From IMG/VR virus record IMGVR_UViG_3300037264_000808, positions 1 to 43,098 of that record: 43,098 nucleotides of DNA; one strand, given 5' to 3'. How positions within the stretch are numbered: the stretch's first letter is position 1; the number at the start of each line of letters is the position of its first letter. The position numbers and the translations under genes are program-made. Source of the stretch: a virus. The notes beneath the pieces were generated by a model, which ran no database searches, was not told where the DNA came from, and saw only the letters and a list, made by a program, of their open reading frames with translations. This document shows positions 23,561-31,487 of the stretch, in pieces.

Positions 23561-23683
23561 TTATCCTCCTTTACACCCTTTACACTTTCTTGGGTATCCA
23601 TCACCCTCACCAAGATATTCTCCGCATGATTCGCAGAAATCACCGTTGATTATTTGGTCTGCCATTGTTTCATCGTCTGCCAT
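23561..23683 (-). CDS. Small single zinc-ribbon protein
   Basis: 40 residues from ATG 23683 (AGGAGGAGTT upstream). C-E-S-C-G-E-Y-L-G-E-G-D-G-Y-P-R-K-C-K-G-C is a compact four-Cys ribbon typical of very small phage proteins. Function unknown. Confidence 0.65.
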   Translation of the reverse strand: MADDETMADQIINGDFCESCGEYLGEGDGYPRKCKGCKGG

Positions 23684-23691
23684 AACTCCTC

Positions 23692-23925
23692 CTATTCCAT
23701 CGAGTATTTTAATCCTGATTCCTTTAACAGAATCGGTGCTTCTATAATTTGTCCGCGACAATAAACACATCGAATATTTCTCAACTGTCCCTCTGAGAAA
23801 ACTCCTACAGCAATATACGTCCCATCATCCCTCGCCATTATTCGGCAATCTTTATTGACGCAGGTTAGCTTTGAAGCAATTCCTATGTATGCTGTTCCGC
23901 TATTTGGCGTTCCATCGAACTTCAT
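23692..23925 (-). CDS. Zinc-ribbon-like protein
   Basis: 77 residues. C-V-N-K-D-C near residue 22 and C-V-Y-C near residue 53 frame a beta-rich core, consistent with one zinc ribbon. Overlaps the previous gene by four bases. Function unknown. Confidence 0.6.
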   Translation of the reverse strand: MKFDGTPNSGTAYIGIASKLTCVNKDCRIMARDDGTYIAVGVFSEGQLRNIRCVYCRGQIIEAPILLKESGLKYSME

Positions 23926-24125
23926 GCTCCCTCCTTAATCCATACCGCAGTTACCATTCTCCCGTATTCTTTGAGAACTTTTACTTTGCCAATTTTCTCT
24001 AAGAACTTAAGAGCGTCTCGATTAGCCGACAAAGCTCCAGAGCATAATTCATGCGACTCATATCCAGAACAATGCTGACCTACCATGTCCATTAACGCGT
24101 CTACTGCTTCTTCATAATTATCCAT
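23922..24125 (-). CDS. Hypothetical protein
   Basis: 67 residues from ATG 24125, which has GGAGTGG just upstream. A longer TTG start at 24185 exists but lacks support. Two cysteines and a helical core with no recognised motif; ends in EYGRMVTAVWIKEGA. Confidence 0.5.
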   Translation of the reverse strand: MDNYEEAVDALMDMVGQHCSGYESHELCSGALSANRDALKFLEKIGKVKVLKEYGRMVTAVWIKEGA

Positions 24126-24126
24126 A

Positions 24127-24243
24127 TTAGCCACTCCAGTGAAGTCCGTATTCCTGCGGTCTTTTTTGGGCAAGAACAAACTCAATCTTCGTTATCTCCA
24201 GAGACTCTCGATAATGCTTTGACCCACCTGTATCTTCATACAC
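24127..24243 (-). CDS. Possible 38-residue protein, GTG start
   Basis: Begins at GTG 24243 and reads MYEDTGGSKHYRESLEITK, then to a TAA two bases before the next ATG. It overlaps the previous gene by 52 bases. The ribosome site is weak. It is listed because it fills about 60 bases that are otherwise empty in a very compact region; it may be chance. Confidence 0.3.
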   Translation of the reverse strand: MYEDTGGSKHYRESLEITKIEFVLAQKRPQEYGLHWSG

Positions 24244-24335
24244 GGTCTGTCTCTTTGAAGTTGAAGGGACAAAATTTCTGCCCCTTCCGGCATTTCTATT
24301 TCTGAATCCAACTCATACTTGAACACGGTTTTCAT
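24192..24335 (-). CDS. Short form of a phage conserved protein (DUF7352-like start)
   Basis: 47 residues from ATG 24335. The start K-T-V-F-K-Y-E-L...I-E-M-P-E-G-A-E-I-L-S-L-Q-L-Q-R matches a phage/bacterial protein family that is usually about 90 residues. Here the frame stops early after IIESLWR, so the copy looks shortened or frameshifted. The reading of the family is from memory of the pattern. It overlaps the preceding gene by 23 bases. Confidence 0.5.
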   Translation of the reverse strand: MKTVFKYELDSEIEMPEGAEILSLQLQRDRPCMKIQVGQSIIESLWR

Positions 24336-24501
24336 TTAATATGCTCCTTAACTCTTTAATTTGCTTCTCGTAACACTCTTTGCAAAGTGGAGTTTTCACT
24401 CCATCCTTCTCCAAGATAAATTTCGCGTACCTTGGGTTATGCTCTCCCTGACAGTATCTCCTATGCAACATTACTAATGCGTCTAAGGTTAGTTTACGCA
24501 C
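24313..24501 (-). CDS. Small Cys-pair protein, GTG start
   Basis: 62 residues from GTG 24501 (GGGAG eight bases upstream). One C-x2-C (CKEC) and a further Cys near residue 17 give a possible metal site. Otherwise helical and basic. Function unknown. Confidence 0.5.
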   Translation of the reverse strand: MRKLTLDALVMLHRRYCQGEHNPRYAKFILEKDGVKTPLCKECYEKQIKELRSILNENRVQV

Positions 24502-24520
24502 GAGTTTTCTCCCTATGGGA

Positions 24521-24928
24521 CTAATTTAATTTCGTGTCCTCATGGCCACACTGATTATTCTTGTCGTTGCAATCTTTACATGCTTCATCGAACACCAACT
24601 TGTATGGGAATGACAATAATTTCCTGTCATTCTCACTGAGAACATTATCCCGTTCTGAGCCGCTTAATGTCTTTCCCATCAGCACCCATACCTTGAATAA
24701 TTGCTCATCCGTAAGTGGCTTTAATTTCCCACTCCTCCCATCGAAGCTATGAAACAACTGACTAAACCCACCATCCGCAGGAAACAAACAGGACATAATA
24801 ATTAACGCGTCTGTTAATCCCTCTTTCGGGTCTTTCACATCATGCTTACAGAAGTCTCCTGCTTCCATGTCCAACTTGTATTTGAGACTGTACGGCTTGT
24901 CTTTGCGTTTTATTTTTCTGTTTTTCAT
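24521..24928 (-). CDS. Hypothetical protein with Cys/His end
   Basis: 135 residues. It starts with a very basic stretch (KNRKIKRKDK), has a helical middle, and ends C-K-D-C-N-D-K-N-N-Q-C-G-H, which could bind zinc. It overlaps its neighbour by four bases. No family recognised; its place beside a phage-type operon of unknowns gives no hint. Confidence 0.5.
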   Translation of the reverse strand: MKNRKIKRKDKPYSLKYKLDMEAGDFCKHDVKDPKEGLTDALIIMSCLFPADGGFSQLFHSFDGRSGKLKPLTDEQLFKVWVLMGKTLSGSERDNVLSENDRKLLSFPYKLVFDEACKDCNDKNNQCGHEDTKLN

Positions 24929-25341
24929 AGCACAAACACCTTCGAGAATATTTCATCACGCTTCAATGAGTAAACGTGATTCCATTTCTCCTTTGGAATC
25001 TCCACATCTATCCTGCGGATAAATGCGTCCTCGGAATAGAACCCATCAGGATAAATCCTGACCAATTTATCCACGTCAATCGTGTCTCCCTCATGCTTAT
25101 TAAGACAATCAATTAACAGAACTACGGCTGCTCCGGGTCGGTCACAGAACGCATTGACCGCCAGATATGCTGCCGGAGTGAATTTAATTGGAAGCTTCAT
25201 CACTTCAACTCGCTTCCTCACAATCTCACTCAATGGCGGTAACTTCTCTAACTTAAGACTCTTTGACTGTGGTGAATTCTCTGCAAGAACACACCGTATA
25301 AGAATCTCTGACTGCTCTTGACTCAACGGTTCGTACTTCAT
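24925..25341 (-). CDS. Hypothetical protein
   Basis: 138 residues, mixed alpha/beta, with K-L-P-I-K-F-T-P-A-A-Y-L-A-V-N-A-F and a charged C-terminus. Overlaps both neighbours by four bases, so the three genes 25703-24521 form one translational block. No recognised motif. Confidence 0.5.
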   Translation of the reverse strand: MKYEPLSQEQSEILIRCVLAENSPQSKSLKLEKLPPLSEIVRKRVEVMKLPIKFTPAAYLAVNAFCDRPGAAVVLLIDCLNKHEGDTIDVDKLVRIYPDGFYSEDAFIRRIDVEIPKEKWNHVYSLKRDEIFSKVFVL

Positions 25342-25703
25342 ATCGCCTCCTTCTCATATTTTGCTACTGCTTCTGCTGCCATCTGTCTAAGAACTGGCCT
25401 CGGTACTTGAACAGGGTCAGTACTCATCCCTCCAGGTTTTCGATGGTCTATCCCAAGAGAAATTAACTTCATCGTCTCAAGTAACGCACTCACGCCCATT
25501 CTCTTTTGGCCCTCTTCATGCAATCGGTAAAGAAGTCCGATTTCAGATGATACCGTTTGACACAATAAAGCACGAGGCGCATTAACAACGACATTGCAAT
25601 TCACGCCGTCACAATTTTTATACTCCTCAGCTCCATCGGGTTCTGTCAAGAATTTACGAAACGGCTCCATCCACTCTGGCATTGTCCATTTCTTTTTCTT
25701 CAT
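25338..25703 (-). CDS. Hypothetical protein
   Basis: 121 residues. A basic opening (KKKKWTMPEWMEPFRKF) precedes a segment with C-D-G-V-N-C and a helical body. It lies eight bases after the VWA gene and may belong to the same transcription unit as the MoxR-VWA pair. Function unknown. Confidence 0.5.
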   Translation of the reverse strand: MKKKKWTMPEWMEPFRKFLTEPDGAEEYKNCDGVNCNVVVNAPRALLCQTVSSEIGLLYRLHEEGQKRMGVSALLETMKLISLGIDHRKPGGMSTDPVQVPRPVLRQMAAEAVAKYEKEAI

Positions 25704-25711
25704 ATCTCCTC

Positions 25712-27133
25712 CTACGCGTACACCTTTTGTCTATTGCCTTTTTGCTTCTTCAAGTTCATCACCTCGATAATTTCCAGCATCCTGTCTTTGTTCTTCACAT
25801 TTTTAACGAGGTGAAGTGTGTCGCTAATGGCACCTATCTGCGAATGACTAAACCACTTCCCATAACCCAATATGACTGAATGATTCTTTATTTCTCCTCG
25901 CTCTTCATTCACCTTCTTAGCATCAATACTAGACTCTCCATCCGTCAGCGTTAATATCTGGCAGTTCTTCAAGTCCAATTCGACCTTATCGAGCTTGTCT
26001 TTCACCTTCGCTTTCTTAATGTCGGATACTGCTTTCAAGACAGCTTTCTGAATGTCTGTTCCTCCACCTGGGAATCTCATGTGCAATAATTTCCTACACA
26101 ATTCCTGCGCTTCTTCTTTGGTAGAAGCCGACATTAATTCATGCGGGTCATCTTCAAACATCCGCATATGATAATGGTCTCCAGCCGTTGCAACTCGTCG
26201 CAATAAAGACAGGGCAATACTCATTGCACACACAGCCCTATCTCCCTGCATTGAGCCCGACACATCCATCAAGATATAAACCAACTGCCTTTTATCTTGC
26301 CGAATCATAAACTCTCGGCACATCAATTCCTTCTTCGCATACTTCATGTAGAAGGTATCAGACGGAAGAGCCAATTGACCTGGCAATAACTTGAACAGGT
26401 CTTTGCTGTCCCTTATCTTGTGGATGTCCACTGAGTTATCAGGAAATGGACTGGGATTCCAAATGCCCATCTTGGAGAACGTCATTGCAAAGTCCAATTC
26501 CTGACTTATCAATAACGCCTGCACCATATACGGGTCCCACGTCTGTGTAAGACTTTCAAACGCCTTCTCCAATCCAACTGAACCACTTCCACCCATCGGC
26601 ATTGGTTGATTTTCCTGGCTGTCATCGTCTTGACCATTCCCCGGAGCCGGCTGCGGTGGAGGGTCGAACATCCCTTCCAACAACGGGTCGTTCAATAACT
26701 GAAGAACTTTTCTGCCAGTATCAATGAGCCTCTCGAACTCATCCATCCCCTGTTGCTGTCGTCCACCTCCTTGCTGTCTTTGCTTTCTATCCAACTCGGC
26801 CATGATTTCCCACATACGGTCAAAGAACTGTGGAATCTCTGCCTGATTTCTTGGGTAATAATCACTCTCAACTAACTCATGCAAGAAATGAGAATATCTA
26901 CTGCGTCTACTTAACTCTGTGTATATCTCGCTGACCTTTCCTCTCTTGTAATTCTCCAACACCTTATCGAATATGACGTTAGGCTTTATAAGAGATTCCG
27001 GGTCTTCACACACGCGCCAGAAGTCTTTAAGAATATCCTCATCAACAAAGCCGAATCTGTCCTTAACTTTATCGAACATATCCTGCAGTTGTGGATGAAA
27101 ATGATAATCCACTAAGCCGCTTGTAATCCTCAT
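25712..27133 (-). CDS. VWA-domain protein, partner of the MoxR ATPase (ViaA/CoxE-like)
   Basis: 473 residues. The N-terminal about 270 residues are helical with a Q/G/P-rich linker near 120-190. The C-terminal domain is a von Willebrand A fold: ILMDVSGSM (DxSxS, about 290-294), a FPGGGTD threonine loop and LTDGES, together the MIDAS metal site. This arrangement, helical part then VWA, encoded directly downstream of a MoxR AAA+ ATPase, is that of RavA-ViaA and related pairs that remodel other proteins or load metals. The phage target is unknown. The ribosome site is GGAGG. Confidence 0.8.
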   Translation of the reverse strand: MRITSGLVDYHFHPQLQDMFDKVKDRFGFVDEDILKDFWRVCEDPESLIKPNVIFDKVLENYKRGKVSEIYTELSRRSRYSHFLHELVESDYYPRNQAEIPQFFDRMWEIMAELDRKQRQQGGGRQQQGMDEFERLIDTGRKVLQLLNDPLLEGMFDPPPQPAPGNGQDDDSQENQPMPMGGSGSVGLEKAFESLTQTWDPYMVQALLISQELDFAMTFSKMGIWNPSPFPDNSVDIHKIRDSKDLFKLLPGQLALPSDTFYMKYAKKELMCREFMIRQDKRQLVYILMDVSGSMQGDRAVCAMSIALSLLRRVATAGDHYHMRMFEDDPHELMSASTKEEAQELCRKLLHMRFPGGGTDIQKAVLKAVSDIKKAKVKDKLDKVELDLKNCQILTLTDGESSIDAKKVNEERGEIKNHSVILGYGKWFSHSQIGAISDTLHLVKNVKNKDRMLEIIEVMNLKKQKGNRQKVYA

Positions 27134-27142
27134 CGGAACCTC

Positions 27143-28546
27143 CTAGATATTATTTTCTTCTTCCGCGTCCATGTCTGTATTTAATTCGTGCGCTACTGTC
27201 GGATGGATGATTCCTGCCAACACACCTTTGGCGAATGGGTCACCTACTTGTTGCCCATCTGCGGAATCAAGCACCAATCCTGCTTTCACCATACCCGGCT
27301 CACCAACCTGTTGCTTGATTGCTTCAATGTTTGTTCTCACCTGCTCCATCATTTTGCTCGCTTCCTGTTTCGAGTTATCAACCTCGAATTTTCCAGCCGC
27401 GTCGTTTATTTTGTCAATAACCTCTTGGAGTTTCCGAATCTTCATCACCCCATCGAATTCCTTTTTCTTATGGAACTTCGTGGTCATCACCTCTTCAACT
27501 TCTTTCAGTAATAACGACAGCGTGTTATTTTCTCCAACTGATTTCTTGCGGTCACTGATTTGCTTGTAGACAATCGCTTCCCACACCTGTTGGTCTTTGT
27601 GGTCATTCCCCATGCAGATTGAATACTTCAGCAAGGGTATGTCCTCCAATAACACCATCGTCCGTCCATGAACAACAGCCACCGACTTCAACAGCTTTAA
27701 CATCTTCACCGCTGTTCTATCACTGACGTATTTCGTGGTCTGTCTCACATACTCTTTCAATACTGAGTCATATAAACCCAATACCGTTTCGCTTACAGTC
27801 ACGGATTCGGATTTAATGAACCTCACCAGTTTTTTCAGCGTATCCAATGCCAACTGGTCCTCTGCATCCAGTTCAACATGACCGTTGGAATTAAACACCA
27901 AGGCATTTTTATACATCCTCATTCTGCCTGTTGCTGTTCCAATGGGAGACACATCACTCTTGAATAATATGCGGTCAAGAATGGCTTCCGTTGATTCCTC
28001 TTCCCGCGAATAATTACTCGTGAGAATGGCTGTATGCAACGGACATTTTTCCTTCTGCGTATTTCGCGTAAATGTCCTCTCATTCAGGATTTCCAGTAAT
28101 GACCGAAGCAACACATCCGAGCCATCAAAGAACTCGTCGATGAAAGCGAAGTTACTGTCCACGATGGTGTTCTTCGTGTTGTGGACAATCTCTCCTTCTT
28201 CTCGCAATTTCTTCACGTTGATTGGCCCGAACAAATAATCTTCAGACATGAACTTCGACAACTGAACCTCAAAGTTGGTGGCTCCTGTGATATTTGAAAA
28301 CACAGACCTCCCAAGTTGAGATTTCGCCGTACCGGGCTTTCCTTTTAACAGGATATGCTCTTGAGTTAAGAGCGCGTACTTAATCTGCTCCAACTCATCG
28401 TCGCGGTCTATGAACCGCTTCTTCAACAACCCAAAGAAGTTATTGAACTTTTCTACCGACTCTCTTACAGATGACGGTAAGTCTTCGCCTATTGGAGTGC
28501 CGGACCTTGTTTTCTTCACTTCTTTGATGCTTATTTTGATTCCCAT
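27143..28546 (-). CDS. MoxR/RavA-type AAA+ ATPase
   Basis: 467 residues. Walker A is GKPGTAKS (69-76), Walker B FAFIDEFF (133-140), sensor 1 TSN (176-178) and an arginine finger sits in LDRILFK (about 192). The YLFGPINVKKL segment and the order of motifs mark the MoxR branch. The C-terminal about 150 residues form a charged helical extension. These ATPases act as chaperones that, with a VWA partner, alter protein complexes or insert metal cofactors. The VWA gene follows ten bases on. The start is supported by AAAGGAG. Confidence 0.85.
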   Translation of the reverse strand: MGIKISIKEVKKTRSGTPIGEDLPSSVRESVEKFNNFFGLLKKRFIDRDDELEQIKYALLTQEHILLKGKPGTAKSQLGRSVFSNITGATNFEVQLSKFMSEDYLFGPINVKKLREEGEIVHNTKNTIVDSNFAFIDEFFDGSDVLLRSLLEILNERTFTRNTQKEKCPLHTAILTSNYSREEESTEAILDRILFKSDVSPIGTATGRMRMYKNALVFNSNGHVELDAEDQLALDTLKKLVRFIKSESVTVSETVLGLYDSVLKEYVRQTTKYVSDRTAVKMLKLLKSVAVVHGRTMVLLEDIPLLKYSICMGNDHKDQQVWEAIVYKQISDRKKSVGENNTLSLLLKEVEEVMTTKFHKKKEFDGVMKIRKLQEVIDKINDAAGKFEVDNSKQEASKMMEQVRTNIEAIKQQVGEPGMVKAGLVLDSADGQQVGDPFAKGVLAGIIHPTVAHELNTDMDAEEENNI

Positions 28547-28901
28547 TTTTACTCTCCTTTATTAACTTTATTCTGATGACACGCTTCTTCTCCATAGGAA
28601 CTACTTTACTTCGCTCCTCTGCTTCTGCTTGTCTTTCTCTTAATAGACGCTCTCGTATTGCCACGTCATATAAGATGACCTGATAATCGAGTGGGACTAA
28701 ACAAGTCCCATCCGATCCATATTGACTCACCCACTTAACTTCAACCTCAAGGTCAAGCCTTTGACTGAGCCAAACTGCTGTTCCGTATTTCGTCATATAC
28801 CGAAGTTTGGGCTTCATGTTTACGACTGGAACCCAATTCTTAACGAGCTTTATCTTGATTTTCTTATGCCCGTTTCTTGATGGCTTTATTTTTATCTTCA
28901 T
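28440..28901 (-). CDS. Basic protein of unknown function
   Basis: 153 residues, very basic, with K-I-K-I-K repeats at the start and an R-rich end; a beta-type core lies in between. Its last 36 codons overlap the MoxR gene start by 107 bases in another frame, so the true end may be irrelevant to function or the gene may have been lengthened by loss of its stop. Overlaps the previous gene by 38 bases. No family recognised. Confidence 0.5.
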   Translation of the reverse strand: MKIKIKPSRNGHKKIKIKLVKNWVPVVNMKPKLRYMTKYGTAVWLSQRLDLEVEVKWVSQYGSDGTCLVPLDYQVILYDVAIRERLLRERQAEAEERSKVVPMEKKRVIRIKLIKESKNGNQNKHQRSEENKVRHSNRRRLTVICKRVGRKVQ

Positions 28902-29262
28902 GACTTTGCCTCAATTTAATTTTCCATACGCGAGTTTGCTTAATGCACTTATCGACGGAATCGAAGCACGATGGACACAATGGCTTCATCTGGAGAAACG
29001 GAGGAACCCTGTCTGTTACTGCATGAGATATGAGTCCCTTGTATTTCTCCGTGATGGTTCTTCTGCACACGCATTTCATTTCACCCTTCTTAATGGCTCT
29101 TTGAATTGCCTTGTGCATCCCGTCCATCCCATGAAGCAGGACTTTTACAATTCCGCCATCAACAGAATATGACGGAATCAGCGTTGGCTTTAAGTCCACA
29201 ATAATTCTTGCTCCTGGGAACTGCTTCTTAACTTTCTTGAGTATCTCCTCTTGGATTATCAT
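28864..29262 (-). CDS. Hypothetical Cys-containing protein
   Basis: 132 residues. A compact alpha/beta start (IIQEEILKKVKKQFPGARI) is followed by C-V-C-R-R and C-P-S-C motifs (about residues 64 and 95), a plausible zinc site. Basic C-terminus. Overlaps its neighbour by 35 bases. Function unknown. Confidence 0.55.
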   Translation of the reverse strand: MIIQEEILKKVKKQFPGARIIVDLKPTLIPSYSVDGGIVKVLLHGMDGMHKAIQRAIKKGEMKCVCRRTITEKYKGLISHAVTDRVPPFLQMKPLCPSCFDSVDKCIKQTRVWKIKLRQSHEDKNKAIKKRA

Positions 29263-29560
29263 TTGTTATTACCCCTTCGTTTGTTTCCAACTCCTTCGCC
29301 ATGAAATGTTTCGCCTTGTTAATATACTGTCTTGCTCTCTCCCGACTATGCTTCATTGTTTCCTGAGCGTCTGAAAGAATCATAAACGCGTAAAAGATAT
29401 TTGAAATAAACGGAGGCTTCATCCTCTCCATCTCATATACCGTTTCTCCAAACATCTTTAACTGTTGCTGTTCATCAGCTAACTTTCCACGATGAATAAT
29501 TCTCGCCATTTGCTCTGTTCCTTCCTCCATCAGTATTTGTAACTCTTTCATTTTTCCCAT
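29228..29560 (-). CDS. Helical hypothetical protein
   Basis: 110 residues, almost all helix with many Met, Glu and Lys, resembling small coiled-coil phage proteins. No metal site or membrane segment. Function unknown. Confidence 0.5.
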   Translation of the reverse strand: MGKMKELQILMEEGTEQMARIIHRGKLADEQQQLKMFGETVYEMERMKPPFISNIFYAFMILSDAQETMKHSRERARQYINKAKHFMAKELETNEGVITNDNPRGDTQES

Positions 29561-29661
29561 ATGTACCTCGTTGTCAATTTACTGTGCCTGTGGGAGTAGG
29601 GAGAACGATTTAGCCATGTCTTAATTTCATCCGCCAATCTCTTAAGAACCCTACTCGCCAT
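29548..29661 (-). CDS. Possible 37-residue basic peptide
   Basis: Starts at ATG 29661 with GGAAG ten bases upstream and ends inside the start of the next gene. Basic and helical (ASRVLKRLADEIKTWL). It fills a gap of about 150 bases that otherwise holds nothing I can support. Existence is uncertain. Confidence 0.3.
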   Translation of the reverse strand: MASRVLKRLADEIKTWLNRSPYSHRHSKLTTRYIWEK

Positions 29662-29713
29662 TGTAGATTTCTTCCACAACTTCAAAGAACTCTTTCCTGT
29701 CTTTCTACTACGG

Positions 29714-29935
29714 TCACAGAAGACGCAGATTACGAGACCTCAACCATGTCTTTGCTGCAACTAATCTTTGCGAACTTGTGAACAGTTCAGGACGACGAAT
29801 AACAGCATCCTGACTCGTATAATAACTCCGCACATCTTTGATTTGAGAATCTAGCCAATGAATTTCCCTGGCCAATTCTCGAATCTGACTACTCGCTGAC
29901 TTTCTTTCTCTTATTAACTCTTGTAATGTTTTCAT
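29714..29935 (-). CDS. Small helical protein
   Basis: 73 residues from ATG 29935, chosen for its GGAGGCGAC site. Helical, basic-polar (KTLQELIRERKSASSQIRELA), with an R-rich end. An upstream in-frame ATG at 29992 would read through a hairpin region and is less likely. Function unknown. Confidence 0.5.
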   Translation of the reverse strand: MKTLQELIRERKSASSQIRELAREIHWLDSQIKDVRSYYTSQDAVIRRPELFTSSQRLVAAKTWLRSRNLRLL

Positions 29936-29949
29936 GTCGCCTCCAAATT

Positions 29950-29984
29950 GGGAGGGGCGTCCTCCCTCAAGATTCCACCCCTCC
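29950..29984 (-). promoter_or_regulatory. Two alternative hairpins in a 5' leader
   Basis: In the minus-strand leader of the 29935 gene, GGGAGG (29966-29961) pairs with CCTCCC (29955-29950). GGAGGGG (29984-29978) can instead pair with CCCCTCC (29957-29951). The two folds share bases and exclude each other, as in attenuators or translation switches. Seen by eye; no ligand or regulator is implied. Confidence 0.4.
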
Positions 29985-30021
29985 TGTTTCATCGCCTTAA
30001 GCCCCTAACCTCTTAAGACGA

Positions 30022-30219
30022 CTAAACTTTCTTTGTCATCCATGACCTGCTAACCATTTCTTCAACGAGAAAAGTTTTCCCACAATGGTCACAATCACAC
30101 TCATTCCCTTTTCCGTCGGTACCGTGAATGGTGGTATGCCCATACCCAGTTTCGGTATCCTGGATTGTCTCGCAATAAGGGCAAGTAATAACATCTTCAA
30201 AGTTCCGTTCAGGTGACAA
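30022..30219 (-). CDS. Zinc-ribbon protein, TTG start
   Basis: 65 residues from TTG 30219 (a stop lies immediately upstream in frame). The arrangement C-P-Y-C...C-D-C-D-H-C-G-K-T-F is a classic small zinc ribbon, likely nucleic-acid or protein binding. It lies almost wholly inside the other frame of the gene at 30036-30407, which reads differently there. This reading is favoured for the ribbon because of its cysteine spacing. Confidence 0.55.
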   Translation of the reverse strand: MSPERNFEDVITCPYCETIQDTETGYGHTTIHGTDGKGNECDCDHCGKTFLVEEMVSRSWMTKKV

Positions 30220-30407
30220 TCACAGACGCATTTACCGTCCATGAAATAATCGCAATCACCAAAACAACTTTTACATAGACCCTTTGATTCCTCGTCTATC
30301 TTCTTTTGCGTGTTATCTCTGAGCTTCTGAACTTCTTCATCCGTTATGCTTTCAGGTATCAACATCACCTTTCGCCAATTCTTTATTTGCTCCGGCGTCA
30401 TATTCAT
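30036..30407 (-). CDS. Cys-rich small protein overlapping the zinc ribbon
   Basis: 123 residues from ATG 30407, which overlaps the ligase stop (TAATG). The first half is helical and polar (TPEQIKNWRKVM); around residues 53-68 it has C-K-S-C-F-G-D-C...C-V-C-D-C-H, strongly cysteine-rich and likely metal-binding. The C-terminal about 60 residues overlap the ribbon gene in another frame and look unlike a domain, so the functional part may end near residue 65. A single-base change could have split one longer protein here. Confidence 0.5.
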   Translation of the reverse strand: MNMTPEQIKNWRKVMLIPESITDEEVQKLRDNTQKKIDEESKGLCKSCFGDCDYFMDGKCVCDCHLNGTLKMLLLALIARQSRIPKLGMGIPPFTVPTEKGMSVIVTIVGKLFSLKKWLAGHG

Positions 30408-31387
30408 TAGGCATACCTCACTTTTTGTTCGCCAAACACATCGTCCCACTTACAGTCCCGCGCATTCTTATCGAATCGAAAGCACACAAACCTCGGATGA
30501 CGAATGGCGTCTTTAAGAACCTCTTGGCCAGTTATTGTTATGACCTTCCCAAGATGTTTGTCCGGGTCCTTGCTAATCTTCTCCCGAATTAAATCGCTCA
30601 TCCCGCTTGTCTTTCCAATCTCTACCAACACCCGATTTTTATATGCACCGTATCGAATCGCACCAATCCACCCGTTCGTAAAGAATCTATTAACGGAGAC
30701 AGTTCCATCGACCTTTGTTGTCATGCGTTCAGGGTCATCGTAACCCGTTATAACCACATCCCAATCACTCTCTTTTTTTAATTTCATCCACCACCCTTTG
30801 TTGCGTGAATCCTGCCAGTAAGGACTTTCTTTGTGTTTGAGAATGATTCCTTCCAACCCGTTTGAAGTCGCATACTGAACCAACTTTTCTTTATCTTTAT
30901 ACGAACGGATTCTTTCGACGTGTTCGTTGTTCCATTCCTCAACAACTTTTTTGCGATATGCTCTCCGTTCTCGATAAGGCAATTTCTGAATGTCTTGGCC
31001 TTTATAAAAGAGAACATCAAACAACGCATAGACGACATACCCTTGCTCTTTTTGACGTTCAATCGCAAGTGCAGGACTCGCCCCCATAATACTCGTCACT
31101 ACATTCGACGACGATTTCTCTCCACCAACTACGATCTCCCCATCAGCAATGGTTCCTAATAAATGCGGAACCGGCTTATTTAAGTGGGGAAGATTTCCTG
31201 TCTTCTCAACGGGCTTTCCATCTTTAACAGAATTACGCCGGCTGTAAAAGTGAACCCCGTCTTTATCAAAGTGAGCCACATAACGCGACCCATCTAATTT
31301 TAATTCGCCTACCCAATCAGGGTCTTTCATAGCCCGCTTAATGTCTATCTCTGACCCCCTTGCTGCGAGCATTGGCTTAATCTCCAT
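30407..31387 (-). CDS. ATP-dependent DNA ligase
   Basis: 326 residues. Motif I is KLDGSR (lysine about 30, which carries the AMP). Downstream are a motif III-like VVYALFDVLFYKG, EGIILKH (motif IV) and KLKKE (motif V). The C-terminal part has an OB-fold-like beta domain. It seals DNA nicks using ATP and probably acts in replication or repair. It has a GGAGGCGTT site and is a typical small phage ligase without extra domains. Confidence 0.9.
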   Translation of the reverse strand: MEIKPMLAARGSEIDIKRAMKDPDWVGELKLDGSRYVAHFDKDGVHFYSRRNSVKDGKPVEKTGNLPHLNKPVPHLLGTIADGEIVVGGEKSSSNVVTSIMGASPALAIERQKEQGYVVYALFDVLFYKGQDIQKLPYRERRAYRKKVVEEWNNEHVERIRSYKDKEKLVQYATSNGLEGIILKHKESPYWQDSRNKGWWMKLKKESDWDVVITGYDDPERMTTKVDGTVSVNRFFTNGWIGAIRYGAYKNRVLVEIGKTSGMSDLIREKISKDPDKHLGKVITITGQEVLKDAIRHPRFVCFRFDKNARDCKWDDVFGEQKVRYA

Positions 31388-31440
31388 AACGCCTCCTTGT
31401 GTAATTATTTACCTCGTAACAATTATTTTAATTCCGCATA

Positions 31441-31487
31441 GGGCAAAAGAACGGGCAAGGGTTTGAAGTTATCGCCCCCTCGCCCGT
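31441..31487 (-). terminator. Rho-independent terminator
   Basis: Minus-strand stem ACGGGCGAGGG with CCCTTGCCCGT (one G-U pair), followed by TCTTTT. It follows the acidic protein gene at 31514. The pairing has G-U on the minus strand and A-C on the plus, so the fold belongs to the minus transcript. Confidence 0.75.
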
